Shown: positions 1 through 5,692 of the stretch, piece by piece
Layout of the letters: each line of letters opens with the position of its first letter
Numbering within the stretch: the first letter of the stretch is position 1
Source: JBBQAA01 sp038254195
GTDB lineage: Bacteria > Actinomycetota > Thermoleophilia > Solirubrobacterales > Solirubrobacteraceae
DNA length: 5,692 nt
Assembly (NCBI GenBank): GCA_038254195.1
Contig: JBBSGJ010000148.1
Coordinates: forward strand, 1 to 5,692
Direction of reading: 5' to 3'
Program-made: the position numbers and the translations under genes
Notes under the pieces: generated by a model
Told to the model about the DNA's origin: nothing
The model's input: only the letters and a program-made list of their open reading frames with translations
The model's database searches: none

Positions 1-500
1 ATCACCGAGAAGGCGAGGCGGACGTGCATCCCGGAGGAGTAGTTCTTGAGCTTGAGCTCGGCGAACTCCTCGAGCTCGGCGAACTTGATCACCCGGTCCG
101 CCCGCTTGCGCGACTCGGCGCGGGAGAGGCCGAGCATCGTCGCGTTGAGGATGATGTTCTCGCGGGCGGCGAGGTCCGGGTTGAAGCCGACGCCGAGCTC
201 GATGAACGTCGACACGCGCCCGTCGATGTACACGGCGCCCGCGTCGAGCCGATAGATCCCGGCCAGGCACTTGAGCAGCGTGCTCTTGCCCGAGCCGTTG
301 CGCCCGACGATCCCGAAGAACTCACCGGGCTGGACGGAGAAGGAGATCTCCTTGAGCGCCTCCAGGGTGCGGTGCTCGATCCGGTGGAAAGGGTGGAGGA
401 TCCGCTCCTTGAGCGTGTGGCGCTGCTCGCGCGGAATGCGGTAGGTCTTCGCGGCGCCGTCGACGACGACCGCCGGCGCGCGATCGTGCTGCACGGCCAC
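1..500 (-). CDS. Polysaccharide/teichoic-acid-type ABC exporter ATPase, N-terminal part (Wzt/TagH family)
   Basis: This is the ATPase subunit of an ABC-2 exporter that moves undecaprenyl-linked polysaccharide or a teichoic-acid-like polymer across the inner membrane. About 166 residues are visible. The reading frame is open at the left edge, so Walker B, the H-loop and any C-terminal glycan-binding domain lie outside. Walker A is GRNGSGKST at residues 66-74. It is followed by LLKCLAGIYR, the FIELGVGFNPDLAARENI stretch (about 99-116) and the signature-loop segment YSSGMHVRLAFSV (154-166). This last segment is characteristic of Wzt/TagH/RfbB ATPases rather than generic ABC proteins (family knowledge). 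The region around residues 24-50 (LKERILHPF, then ALKEISF) is also typical. I chose GTG at 500-498; a second GTG lies two codons later. Neither has a clear Shine-Dalgarno sequence. An ATG at 526 opens a different frame and is not the start. The gene is divergent from ctaA across 39 bp. The permease partner is not visible and the exported polymer cannot be deduced. Confidence 0.93.
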   Translation of the reverse strand, partial: MAVQHDRAPAVVVDGAAKTYRIPREQRHTLKERILHPFHRIEHRTLEALKEISFSVQPGEFFGIVGRNGSGKSTLLKCLAGIYRLDAGAVYIDGRVSTFIELGVGFNPDLAARENIILNATMLGLSRAESRKRADRVIKFAELEEFAELKLKNYSSGMHVRLAFSV

Positions 501-539
501 GGCACGAGGGTATAAGGGGCTGTCATCCTGTCCTGAGCG
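501..539. promoter_or_regulatory. Divergent intergenic spacer with a TATA-like patch
   Basis: These 39 bp lie between the start of the ABC ATPase gene (minus) and ctaA (plus) and must hold promoters for at least one of them. The only AT-rich element is GTATAAGG at 510-517. It reads TATAAG as a possible -10 for ctaA, which would put transcription start near 523. On the other strand it reads TTATAC (515-510) as a possible -10 for the ATPase gene, which would put transcription start almost on its GTG, giving a leaderless message. I see no convincing -35 hexamer on either side. The promoter call is inference from position and composition only. Confidence 0.3.
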
Positions 540-1478
540 ATGCGTGCCCGCCTGACGCTGACGCCCGCCGCCTACTCCCGCCTGGCGTTGGTCGCGCTGG
601 GCGCGCTGACCGTCATCGTGCTCACGGGCGCGGCCGTCCGCCTGACGGGCTCCGGCCTGGGCTGCCCGGACTGGCCCAAGTGCTTCGGGCAGGTCATCCC
701 GCCGCTGACCGTCCACTCGGCGATCGAGTTCGGCAACCGGGTCATCACGGGGGCGGTCGGGCTCCCCGTCATCGCCGCCGCCGTGCTCGCCTTCTTGCGC
801 CGGCCGTTTCGCTGGCATCTGGCGCTGTTCGGGGCGCTCCTGCCCCTCGGGGTCGTCGCGCAGGCCGTGCTCGGCGGGCTCGTCGTGCGCGACCACCTCG
901 CCCCGGGGCTCGTGATGGGTCACTTCCTCCTCTCGATGATCCTGCTCGATGCGGCATTCGCGCTCTGGTGGTGCTCGCGCCATGAGCCGGGAGAGCGTGC
1001 CCGTTCGCGCGATCCGGTGAGCGTGTGGGCCGTCCGTGGGCTCGTGCCGCTCGGGCAGTTCACGGTGCTCGCGGGGACGTTCGCCACCCACGCCGGCCCG
1101 CATCGTGGCGAGTACAAGGGCCAGATCGTCGGTCGCTTCGACTTCCGGGGCGCCGACACGCTGTCCTGGCTGGTCAATCGGCACGGGGTGGTCGCGGCGC
1201 TCTACGGGCTCGGGGCGGTGGCGGTCTGGTTCCTGCTGCGGCGCGCGGGCGCCGACGGCCGCGCCCGCCGGCCGGTGACCCTCCTGTGCGGGCTGCTCGC
1301 GGCGCAGGGCGCGCTCGGGATCCTCCAGTACCGGCTTCACCTTCCGGCCGAGCTCGTGTGGCTCCATGTGCTCCTCGCGGTCACGACGTGGCTGACCACG
1401 CTCTGGGGCGTGGCCGCCGCGGGACGGCTCGTCCCGAGCGCCGCCCGGGTGCGCTCGGCTTCCGCCGTCGCCGCGTAG
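540..1478 (+). CDS. ctaA: Heme A synthase (COX15/CtaA family)
   Basis: CtaA oxidises the C8 methyl group of heme O to a formyl group, giving heme A for aa3-type cytochrome oxidases; it is an integral membrane protein. The 312-residue product has about eight hydrophobic helices, the normal family size. The first loop carries VRLTGSGLGCPDWPKCFG (residues 33-50), with the C42/C48 pair seen in many CtaA proteins. EFGNR lies at 63-67 with E63 conserved, and the candidate heme ligands are H128 (MGHFLLSM), H215 (VNRHGVVAALYG) and H276 (VWLHVLLA). The GPHRGE loop at 186-191 matches the family's GPHAGD motif. N66 sits where the Bacillus protein is thought to have a histidine; H59 just before it may substitute, and as I recall actinobacterial CtaA proteins share this arrangement. 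ATG at 540 is the earliest usable start, because an in-frame TGA lies at 534-536. No clear Shine-Dalgarno sequence precedes it. The next gene begins 9 bp after the stop codon, so the two are probably cotranscribed. Confidence 0.94.
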   Translation: MRARLTLTPAAYSRLALVALGALTVIVLTGAAVRLTGSGLGCPDWPKCFGQVIPPLTVHSAIEFGNRVITGAVGLPVIAAAVLAFLRRPFRWHLALFGALLPLGVVAQAVLGGLVVRDHLAPGLVMGHFLLSMILLDAAFALWWCSRHEPGERARSRDPVSVWAVRGLVPLGQFTVLAGTFATHAGPHRGEYKGQIVGRFDFRGADTLSWLVNRHGVVAALYGLGAVAVWFLLRRAGADGRARRPVTLLCGLLAAQGALGILQYRLHLPAELVWLHVLLAVTTWLTTLWGVAAAGRLVPSAARVRSASAVAA

Positions 1479-1484
1479 AGGGGG
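1478..1484 (+). promoter_or_regulatory. Ribosome binding site setting the GTG start of the downstream membrane-protein gene
   Basis: GAGGGGG begins on the last base of the ctaA stop codon and ends three bases before the GTG at 1488. The spacing is short but the purine run is the best Shine-Dalgarno match at any gene junction in the window. It supports GTG as start codon and suggests reinitiation by ribosomes leaving ctaA. Confidence 0.6.
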
Positions 1485-1487
1485 CCC

Positions 1488-3425
1488 GTGCCCCGGGCCC
1501 TCGCGCTCGCCGGCGCCGTGCTCCTCCTGGCCGCCGCGCCCGCCTCCGCCACGCCACGCCACGCGGTCATCGCCTTTCTGCCCGGCAGCCAGGATGGGGT
1601 CCTGCGTGCCCTCGACGCGCGGCCGTCCCTGGCCCTCGGCCTCGCGAGCGCGACCCAGGGGCGCTACTCGCCCGGGCAGGCGCTCCTCGACCTGACAAGC
1701 GGGAGCCGGACGGCGCCGGCCGCGTACTCGCCCGAAGCGGTGCCGCGGCTGGGAGCGGCCCCGGATGGCCGTCTGCGGGGCTGGGGGAGGGTGGTGCGGA
1801 GGGCGGCGAGCGGGCACGCGGGAATCCACCCGGGGCTGCTCGCCGGGGCGTTCCCCGGTGGCGCCGCCTACGCGGCGGTGACGCCGGGCCGGGACGTGAT
1901 CGCCGCAGCGGGCACACGGGGACGGGTCGGCGCAGTCTCCACGGGGAGCGCCGCCTCGCTGCCCGCCCGGGTCCGTGCGCTCGGGCACCGCTTCGGGCTC
2001 GTCGTCGTCGACCTGCCGCCGCTTCCGCGCGGCGCGGCGGCCCTCGACGCGCTCCTGCGCGCACGCCCAGCGCTCCTCGTCGTCCTGCGCGCGCCGCCCG
2101 GGGCCGGCGGCCCGCAGCTCCTGCCGATCGGGGTCGCGCGCGGCGCCCGGGGACAGCTCACCTCCGCGACGACGCGGCGCGCGGGCGTGGTCGCGCTCAT
2201 CGACGTCGCGCCCACCGTCCTGCGCGCCCTGGACCGCCCGGTCCCGGACGCGGTCCGCGGCGCGGCCATCGCGACCGACGGCCCGCGTGACGCGGCGGCG
2301 CTCCGCACCCTCGCCGCGCGGTTGGGCGTCCTGCGCGAGCGGCGCACCGCCGGTCTCCTCGCCTACGCGCTCGCCTGGCTCGTGCTCGTCGCCGTGGCCA
2401 CGCTCGCGGGTCGGAGGGCCCGCCGGGCGGCCGTGCGCGCGGGCGTCCTCGGCCTGCTGTGGTGGCCCACGGTCGCGCTCGTGCTCGGCCCGCTGCATCC
2501 GGCGCTGGGCCTGGAGATCGCGCTCGTGGTCGTGGCGCCCCTCGCCCTCGGGGCGCTCACCGACCGCGCCGTGCCGTGGCCGCGGGCGGCCGCGCTTCCG
2601 GCCGGGGTGGGCCTGCTCCTCCATACCCTCGATCTCGTCGGGGGCTCGGATTGGACCGGCCTCTCGCTGCTCGGCCCGAACCCCGCCATCGGCGCGCGCT
2701 TCTACGGCGTGGGCAACGAGCTCGAGATCCTGCTCGTCGCGATGCTCCTCATCGGGCTCGCGGCCGGGCTCCCCGCCGCCGCCCCCGCGCGCCGGGCGGC
2801 GGCGGCGTTCGCCCTGGGCGGGGTGGCGCTCGGCGTGGTCCTCGCCGCGGGGCGACTCGGCGCCGACGTCGGTGGCGTCGTCACCGCGGGGGTGGGCGCG
2901 ACGGTCGCCGTCCTCGCGCTCCGCCCTGGCGGTGTGACCCGCCGGCGGGCGGCGGGGGTGCTGCTCGTCCCCGTGCTCGGGCTGGCCGCACTCGCCCTCC
3001 TCGACACCGCCACCGGCGGCGAGGACCACTTCTCGCGCACCGTGCTCCAGGGCGGCGGGGGGGATCTCGCCGACGCGGTGCGCCGCCGCACCGGGCTCGC
3101 CGTCGACACGCTCGCCGGCGGCGCGATGCCGGTCCTCGTCGTCCTCGCCCTGCTCGCGCTCGCGCTCGCCGCGCGCTACCGCCGGCGCCTGCTCGCGCCG
3201 CTCCCGGACGCGTGGCGCGCGGGGCTGCTCGGGCTCCTCGCCGCGTCCGTCGCGGGGACCCTCGCCAACGACTCCGGGCCGTTGTTCCTGGTCATGGGCG
3301 TCGGCGCGCTGGCGGCCGCGCTCGCGTACCTGCGCTCGCCGCCACCCGCCCGCGCTCCGGGTGCGCCTCCCCCCGCGCCGGGCGGCGGCCGACCGCAGGC
3401 CGCCCGACCGCTCGCGGCGGAGTGA
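1488..3425 (+). CDS. Secreted/polytopic membrane protein of unknown function: alkaline-phosphatase-like ectodomain plus about ten TM helices
   Basis: I cannot give this 645-residue protein a function. Residues 1-21 form a signal peptide (hydrophobic core, ASA cleavage site before T22). Residues 22 to about 285 look extracytoplasmic. They carry DLTSGSRT (68-75), a beta strand ending in D175 (LVVVDLPPLP), and QLTSATTRRAGVVALIDVAPTVL (223-245). The IDVAPTVL segment followed by a P/G-rich turn resembles the region near the metal site of alkaline-phosphatase-superfamily enzymes, but I see no complete set of metal-binding Asp/His residues, so it may be a non-catalytic relative. From about 288 onward come roughly ten hydrophobic helices (near 288-307, 315-335, 340-358, 367-386, 411-430, 437-455, 462-480, 487-505, 545-564, 577-616 as one or two). 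Polar motifs sit between them: GPNPAIGARFYGVGNELE (396-413), GGEDHFSRTV (510-519) and ANDSGP (593-598). I recall similar unnamed proteins in Actinobacteria and Clostridia with GARFYGIGNE and SATTRR motifs; that is memory, not a search. The C-terminal tail is Pro/Ala-rich, and the last 44 residues overlap the opposing transporter gene. Confidence 0.85.
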   Translation: MPRALALAGAVLLLAAAPASATPRHAVIAFLPGSQDGVLRALDARPSLALGLASATQGRYSPGQALLDLTSGSRTAPAAYSPEAVPRLGAAPDGRLRGWGRVVRRAASGHAGIHPGLLAGAFPGGAAYAAVTPGRDVIAAAGTRGRVGAVSTGSAASLPARVRALGHRFGLVVVDLPPLPRGAAALDALLRARPALLVVLRAPPGAGGPQLLPIGVARGARGQLTSATTRRAGVVALIDVAPTVLRALDRPVPDAVRGAAIATDGPRDAAALRTLAARLGVLRERRTAGLLAYALAWLVLVAVATLAGRRARRAAVRAGVLGLLWWPTVALVLGPLHPALGLEIALVVVAPLALGALTDRAVPWPRAAALPAGVGLLLHTLDLVGGSDWTGLSLLGPNPAIGARFYGVGNELEILLVAMLLIGLAAGLPAAAPARRAAAAFALGGVALGVVLAAGRLGADVGGVVTAGVGATVAVLALRPGGVTRRRAAGVLLVPVLGLAALALLDTATGGEDHFSRTVLQGGGGDLADAVRRRTGLAVDTLAGGAMPVLVVLALLALALAARYRRRLLAPLPDAWRAGLLGLLAASVAGTLANDSGPLFLVMGVGALAAALAYLRSPPPARAPGAPPPAPGGGRPQAARPLAAE

Positions 3426-4638
3426 CGGTGGGCGGCGCCAGCCGCGCCCAGGCCAGGCGGGCGCCGAGGGCGGCCACCAGCGCCGCCACGCCGCCGAGCG
3501 CAAGCCCGGCGCGCGGCCCCGCCGCCCCCGCGAGCCAGCCCGCGATGGGCGCGCCGATGGGCGTCGAGCCGAGGAAGACGACGGAGTAGAGGGCGAGGAC
3601 CCGGCCGCGCATCGCCGGCTCCACCGCGAGCTGGAGCGCCGAGTTCACCCCGGCGGCGAACGTCACGCTCGCGGCGCCGAGCGGCAGCAGCACGAGGAGC
3701 TGGAGGGGCAGGACCGGCGCCGCGGCGGCCAGGAGGGTGAGCGCCCCGAACAGCGCCGAGGCGCGCACGAGCAGGGCGCCGTCGGCACGACCGCGCGCCC
3801 CGGCGGCCAGCGCGCCCGCCACGGAGCCCACCGCCATCGTCGTCGTCAGCAGCGCGTAGGTCGCCGCCGTCCCCTGCCATGTGAAGGTCGCCAGCAGCGG
3901 CAGGAGGACCTGGAAGTTGAACGAGAACGTCCCCACGAGGGCCATGCTCGCGATCGGGATCAGCAGCGCGGGGGTCCGGCGCACGTAGGCGACCGCCTCC
4001 CGGATCTGCCCCGGCTCGCGGGCCACGGGGGGCGCGGGACGGAGCTCGGCCGGGTCCATCCGGGCCAGGGCCACGAGCATCGCCCCGAACGACAGCGCGT
4101 TGAGCGCGAAGCACGGCGCCACGCCGACCAGCGCGATGACCGCCCCCGCGGCGGCGGGGCCGAGCACCCGGGCGGTGTGGACGAGCACGGAGTTCAGCGA
4201 CACGGCGTTGACGACCCGGTCGGGCCCCACCATCTCCATCACCAGCGCCTGGCGCGCCGGGTAGTCGACCGCGTTGACCGTGCCGCGGACGAGGACGAGA
4301 GCGAAGACCATCCACACCTCGGCGATCCCCCCGGCGGCGAGCCCGAAGAGCACGAGCGCGGGCAGCGCCATGAGGGTCTGGGTGACCATGAGCAGCCTCC
4401 GCTTGGCCACGCGGTCGGCGAGCACGCCGCCCCACGCGCCGCCGAGCAGGAACGGCAGGAACTGGAAGGCGGCGACGAGCCCGACCGCCCACCCGGCGTG
4501 CGTGAGCTTGAGCACGAGCCAGACCTCGGCGACGTTCTGCATCCAGTTGCCCGAGATCGACACGACCTGGCCGCAGAAGAAGCGGCGGTAGTTGGGGACG
4601 GAGAGGGAGGAGAGGCTCCGCCGCGCGGCGCCCCGCAT
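3292..4638 (-). CDS. MFS transporter, MFS_3/DHA3 (EntS-like) efflux family
   Basis: This is a predicted proton-driven exporter in the cytoplasmic membrane, with about 12 helices in 448 residues. The N-terminus SVPNYRRFFCGQVVSISGNWMQ (about 13-34) is the standard MFS_3 opening. Motif A, GGVLADRVAKRR, occupies residues 70-81 between helices 2 and 3. The central cytoplasmic loop (about 193-225) contains REAVAYVRRTP. The second half has GVNSALQL (N332) and MRGRVLALYS (M343), then STPIGAPIAGWLAG, all typical of this family. The substrate cannot be read from sequence; the family includes siderophore, macrolide and other drug exporters. The gene starts at ATG 4638-4636, sharing one base with the marR stop codon (TGATG), so it is translationally coupled to the regulator. 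An alternative ATG at 4668 would add ten residues but has its GGAGGG immediately adjacent. The Arg/Pro-rich tail after about residue 404 is the reverse complement of the neighbouring gene's end and is probably dispensable. Confidence 0.9.
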   Translation of the reverse strand: MRGAARRSLSSLSVPNYRRFFCGQVVSISGNWMQNVAEVWLVLKLTHAGWAVGLVAAFQFLPFLLGGAWGGVLADRVAKRRLLMVTQTLMALPALVLFGLAAGGIAEVWMVFALVLVRGTVNAVDYPARQALVMEMVGPDRVVNAVSLNSVLVHTARVLGPAAAGAVIALVGVAPCFALNALSFGAMLVALARMDPAELRPAPPVAREPGQIREAVAYVRRTPALLIPIASMALVGTFSFNFQVLLPLLATFTWQGTAATYALLTTTMAVGSVAGALAAGARGRADGALLVRASALFGALTLLAAAAPVLPLQLLVLLPLGAASVTFAAGVNSALQLAVEPAMRGRVLALYSVVFLGSTPIGAPIAGWLAGAAGPRAGLALGGVAALVAALGARLAWARLAPPTVTPPRAVGRPAVGRRPARGEAHPERGRVAASAGTRARPPARRRP

Positions 4639-5114
4639 CAGGCCACCGGCCGTCGGCCCGCCGGCCATCCCTCCGCGGCACCCTGCTCCTCCAGCGCGCG
4701 CTCGAGGATCTCGGCGGCGCGCGCGAGGGTCGCCAGCTCCTCGGGATCCAGGCGATCGAGCTTCCGGGCGAGGAACAGCTCCTTGCTCCCCCGCATGGCG
4801 CGGAGCCGGGCCCGGCCGCCCGGCGTGACGGAGACCAGCGCCGAGCGCCCGTCGGTGGGATCGGGAGCGCGCACGACGAGCCCGGCCCCTGCGAGCGCGG
4901 CGAGCAGGCGGGTCGCCGTGGGACGCTGGACGCGCTCCTGGGCGGCGAGCTCCGACGGGGTGAGGGGCCCGTGGCGCTCCACGGTGGCCAGGGCGGCGGT
5001 GAGCGAGGGCGAGAGGCCGCCGCCGGCCTCCTGGCGCAGCCGCCGCGCGGTGCGCGCGATCACCAGGCGCAGGTGGGCGGCGACGTCGGCGGGCCGGAGA
5101 GAACTGGTTAGCAA
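4638..5114 (-). CDS. MarR-family winged-helix transcriptional regulator
   Basis: This is a probable dimeric, ligand-responsive repressor controlling the adjoining transporter and hydrolase genes. The 158-residue product is normal for the family. An N-terminal dimerisation helix (AAHLRLVIARTARRLRQEAG, about 12-31) is followed by LTAALATVERHGPLTPSELA (39-57) and the recognition helix VQRPTATRLLAALAGAG (about 62-78). The wing DPTDGR is at 85-90; D88 and R90 match the conserved D-x-R of MarR wings. LVSVTPGGRARL (93-104) comes next, then a C-terminal helix (about 125-145) that would complete the dimer interface. I start it at TTG 5114-5112, which gives the usual short lead-in before the first helix. 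The frame stays open upstream into the hydrolase gene with no ATG there, and a downstream GTG would cut the first helix. The Shine-Dalgarno sequence is poor (AGG about 10 nt upstream). The gene lies 11 bp after the hydrolase stop codon and overlaps the MFS start. A MarR-type palindrome covers its start codon. Confidence 0.9.
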   Translation of the reverse strand: MLTSSLRPADVAAHLRLVIARTARRLRQEAGGGLSPSLTAALATVERHGPLTPSELAAQERVQRPTATRLLAALAGAGLVVRAPDPTDGRSALVSVTPGGRARLRAMRGSKELFLARKLDRLDPEELATLARAAEILERALEEQGAAEGWPAGRRPVA

Positions 5115-5120
5115 GGCTAA
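5108..5120. promoter_or_regulatory. Candidate MarR/SlyA-type operator, TTAGC-AAG-GCTAA
   Basis: TTAGCAAGGCTAA is a perfect inverted repeat with 5-bp arms and a 3-bp centre. It differs by one inserted G from TTAGCAAGCTAA, the consensus I recall for the MarR-family protein SlyA. It sits in the most AT-rich patch of the right half of the window (about 5101-5136) and covers the proposed TTG start of the marR gene. Binding here by the adjacent regulator is inference; it would give autorepression of marR and the transporter independent of the hydrolase promoter. Confidence 0.5.
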
Positions 5121-5127
5121 TGAGCCT
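5114..5127. repeat. Second overlapping inverted repeat, AGGCT-AATG-AGCCT
   Basis: AGGCT at 5114-5118 and AGCCT at 5123-5127 form 5-bp arms around a 4-bp loop, interleaved with the TTAGC/GCTAA palindrome. In the message from the minus strand it could fold into a small hairpin between the hydrolase stop codon and the marR start, or it could be part of a compound operator. The short arms make chance occurrence possible. Confidence 0.3.
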
Positions 5128-5692
5128 AGCGAATGACCTCGGTGGGGCCGGTTCGCAGCAGGTCGCCCCAGCGCTCGGGCGGCAGGTCGGCGGGCTGCGT
5201 CTCGGCGAGGAAGTCGAGCAGCACGTCGAGGAAGCGCTGGGGCTCGTCGACGTGCGGGAAGTGCCCCGCGCGCTCGAAGACCTCGAGCCGGCTCGAGGGG
5301 ACGAGCTCGTGCGCCGCGCGCCCGTGGGCGACGGGGATGATCCGGTCGCGCGCGCCCCACACGATGAGGAACGGGACGGCCTCGGCGAGGTAGAGCCGGT
5401 CATGGGCGCTCACCCGCTGGCCCCCGGGGTCCACGATGGTCCGCAGCGTGTGCACGAAGGCCGCACGGGCCTCGCGGTCGGCCAGCGAGGCGTGCCCCCG
5501 GGCCATCTCGGAGATGTCCGTCCCCGCGCGCAGCCCGAGGCGCCCGAGGAACCGCGAGACCGACCGGCCCGCGTCCAGCAGCCGACCCGAGGCCAGGAGG
5601 GGGAGCACCCACTCCGCCCCGGGCAGCGTCGCGGCGCGCAGCAGCGGGCTCACCTCGGAGCCCAGCCCGCCCGAGTCCACGAGCACGAGGCG
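5126..5692 (-). CDS. Alpha/beta hydrolase, C-terminal part (N-terminus beyond the window)
   Basis: This is the C-terminal 188 or so residues of an alpha/beta-hydrolase-fold enzyme. The frame is open at the right edge (RLVLVDSGGLG), so the oxyanion region and the nucleophile elbow (usually G-x-S-x-G) are not visible; that stretch normally lies just upstream. LVLVDSGGLGSEVSPLLR is the strand after the nucleophile helix and the beginning of the cap domain, which continues to about the VSAHDRLYL segment. The catalytic acid is D in WGARDRIIP (codon at 5347-5345), and the catalytic histidine is in RAGHFPHVDEPQRF (codon at 5263-5261). This arrangement fits meta-cleavage-product hydrolases, esterases and haloperoxidase-like relatives, so the substrate is unresolved. 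GTG at 5686 is an internal codon, not a start. The stop codon TAG at 5128-5126 lies 11 bp from marR, suggesting one transcript: hydrolase, regulator, transporter. Confidence 0.9.
   Translation of the reverse strand, partial: RLVLVDSGGLGSEVSPLLRAATLPGAEWVLPLLASGRLLDAGRSVSRFLGRLGLRAGTDISEMARGHASLADREARAAFVHTLRTIVDPGGQRVSAHDRLYLAEAVPFLIVWGARDRIIPVAHGRAAHELVPSSRLEVFERAGHFPHVDEPQRFLDVLLDFLAETQPADLPPERWGDLLRTGPTEVIR

Noticed and set aside
89..526. 145-residue frame starting at ATG 526 on the minus strand
   Set aside because: It is a Ser/Arg-rich shadow. The other frame on the same strand encodes unmistakable Walker A and ABC signature motifs.
540..1478. N66 in place of a presumed heme-ligand histidine in CtaA, suggesting a defective enzyme
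   Set aside because: I recall EFGNR, preceded by a nearby histidine, in other actinobacterial CtaA proteins, including the mycobacterial one. All other key residues are present, so this looks like a clade variant rather than a defect.
1025..2290. 421-residue open frame crossing the ctaA/membrane-protein junction
   Set aside because: It is an Arg/Ala/Gly/Pro-rich shadow of two well-supported genes in another frame.
3057..3063. Run of seven G residues in the unknown membrane-protein gene, a possible slippage or frameshift site
   Set aside because: The same frame gives sensible family-like sequence on both sides (GGEDHFSRTV before, DLADAVRRR after), so there is no sign of a frame change. G runs are common at this composition.
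3420..3470. Possible bidirectional terminator between the converging genes
   Set aside because: GC-rich short inverted matches exist, but there is no U-tract and the region is coding, so no hairpin stands out from background.
3361..5136. 591-residue open frame on the plus strand antisense to MFS and marR
   Set aside because: The product is Arg/Gly/His/Glu-rich low-complexity sequence with no fold or motif. Such frames are expected opposite genuine genes at this GC content.
4639..5403. Upstream extension of the MFS frame, which would make a 703-residue protein
   Set aside because: The extra sequence is antisense-like low complexity in another frame of marR and the hydrolase. The transporter proper begins at the TGATG overlap.

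Overview
The window reads as chromosomal DNA from a very GC-rich bacterium (roughly three quarters G+C by eye), with almost gapless packing, frequent GTG/TTG starts and long spurious open frames on the non-coding strands. The CtaA variant (EFGNR motif, CX5C pair) and the other protein families fit an aerobic high-GC Actinomycetota lineage. A Thermoleophilia/Solirubrobacterales-like member is my best guess from gene style, but no marker gene here proves it. There is no RNA gene, CRISPR array, insertion sequence or prophage gene in view, and no gene-free stretch longer than about 40 bases.

Layout. Positions 1-500 (minus) hold the N-terminal part of the ATPase of a Wzt/TagH-type polysaccharide exporter, cut by the window edge. 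A 39-bp divergent spacer separates it from a plus-strand pair: ctaA (heme A synthase, 540-1478) and, 9 bp later, a 645-residue secreted-plus-polytopic membrane protein of unknown function (1488-3425). Converging on that pair, and overlapping its end by 134 bp, is a minus-strand cluster read right to left: the C-terminal part of an alpha/beta hydrolase (5692-5126), a MarR-family regulator (5114-4638) and a 12-TM MFS_3/DHA3-type transporter (4638-3292).

How the genes fit together. ctaA supplies heme A to aa3-type terminal oxidases, so the organism respires oxygen. Its partner has a signal peptide, an extracytoplasmic domain resembling a degenerate alkaline-phosphatase-type fold, and about ten membrane helices with a striking GARFYGVGNE motif. 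It is the least understood gene in the window. The hydrolase-MarR-MFS cluster looks like a ligand-responsive detoxification or efflux unit. The regulator gene overlaps the transporter start as TGATG, and a palindrome, TTAGCAAGGCTAA, close to the SlyA/MarR operator consensus, lies on the proposed start codon of the regulator gene in a conspicuous AT-rich patch. That suggests local autoregulation inside the cluster.
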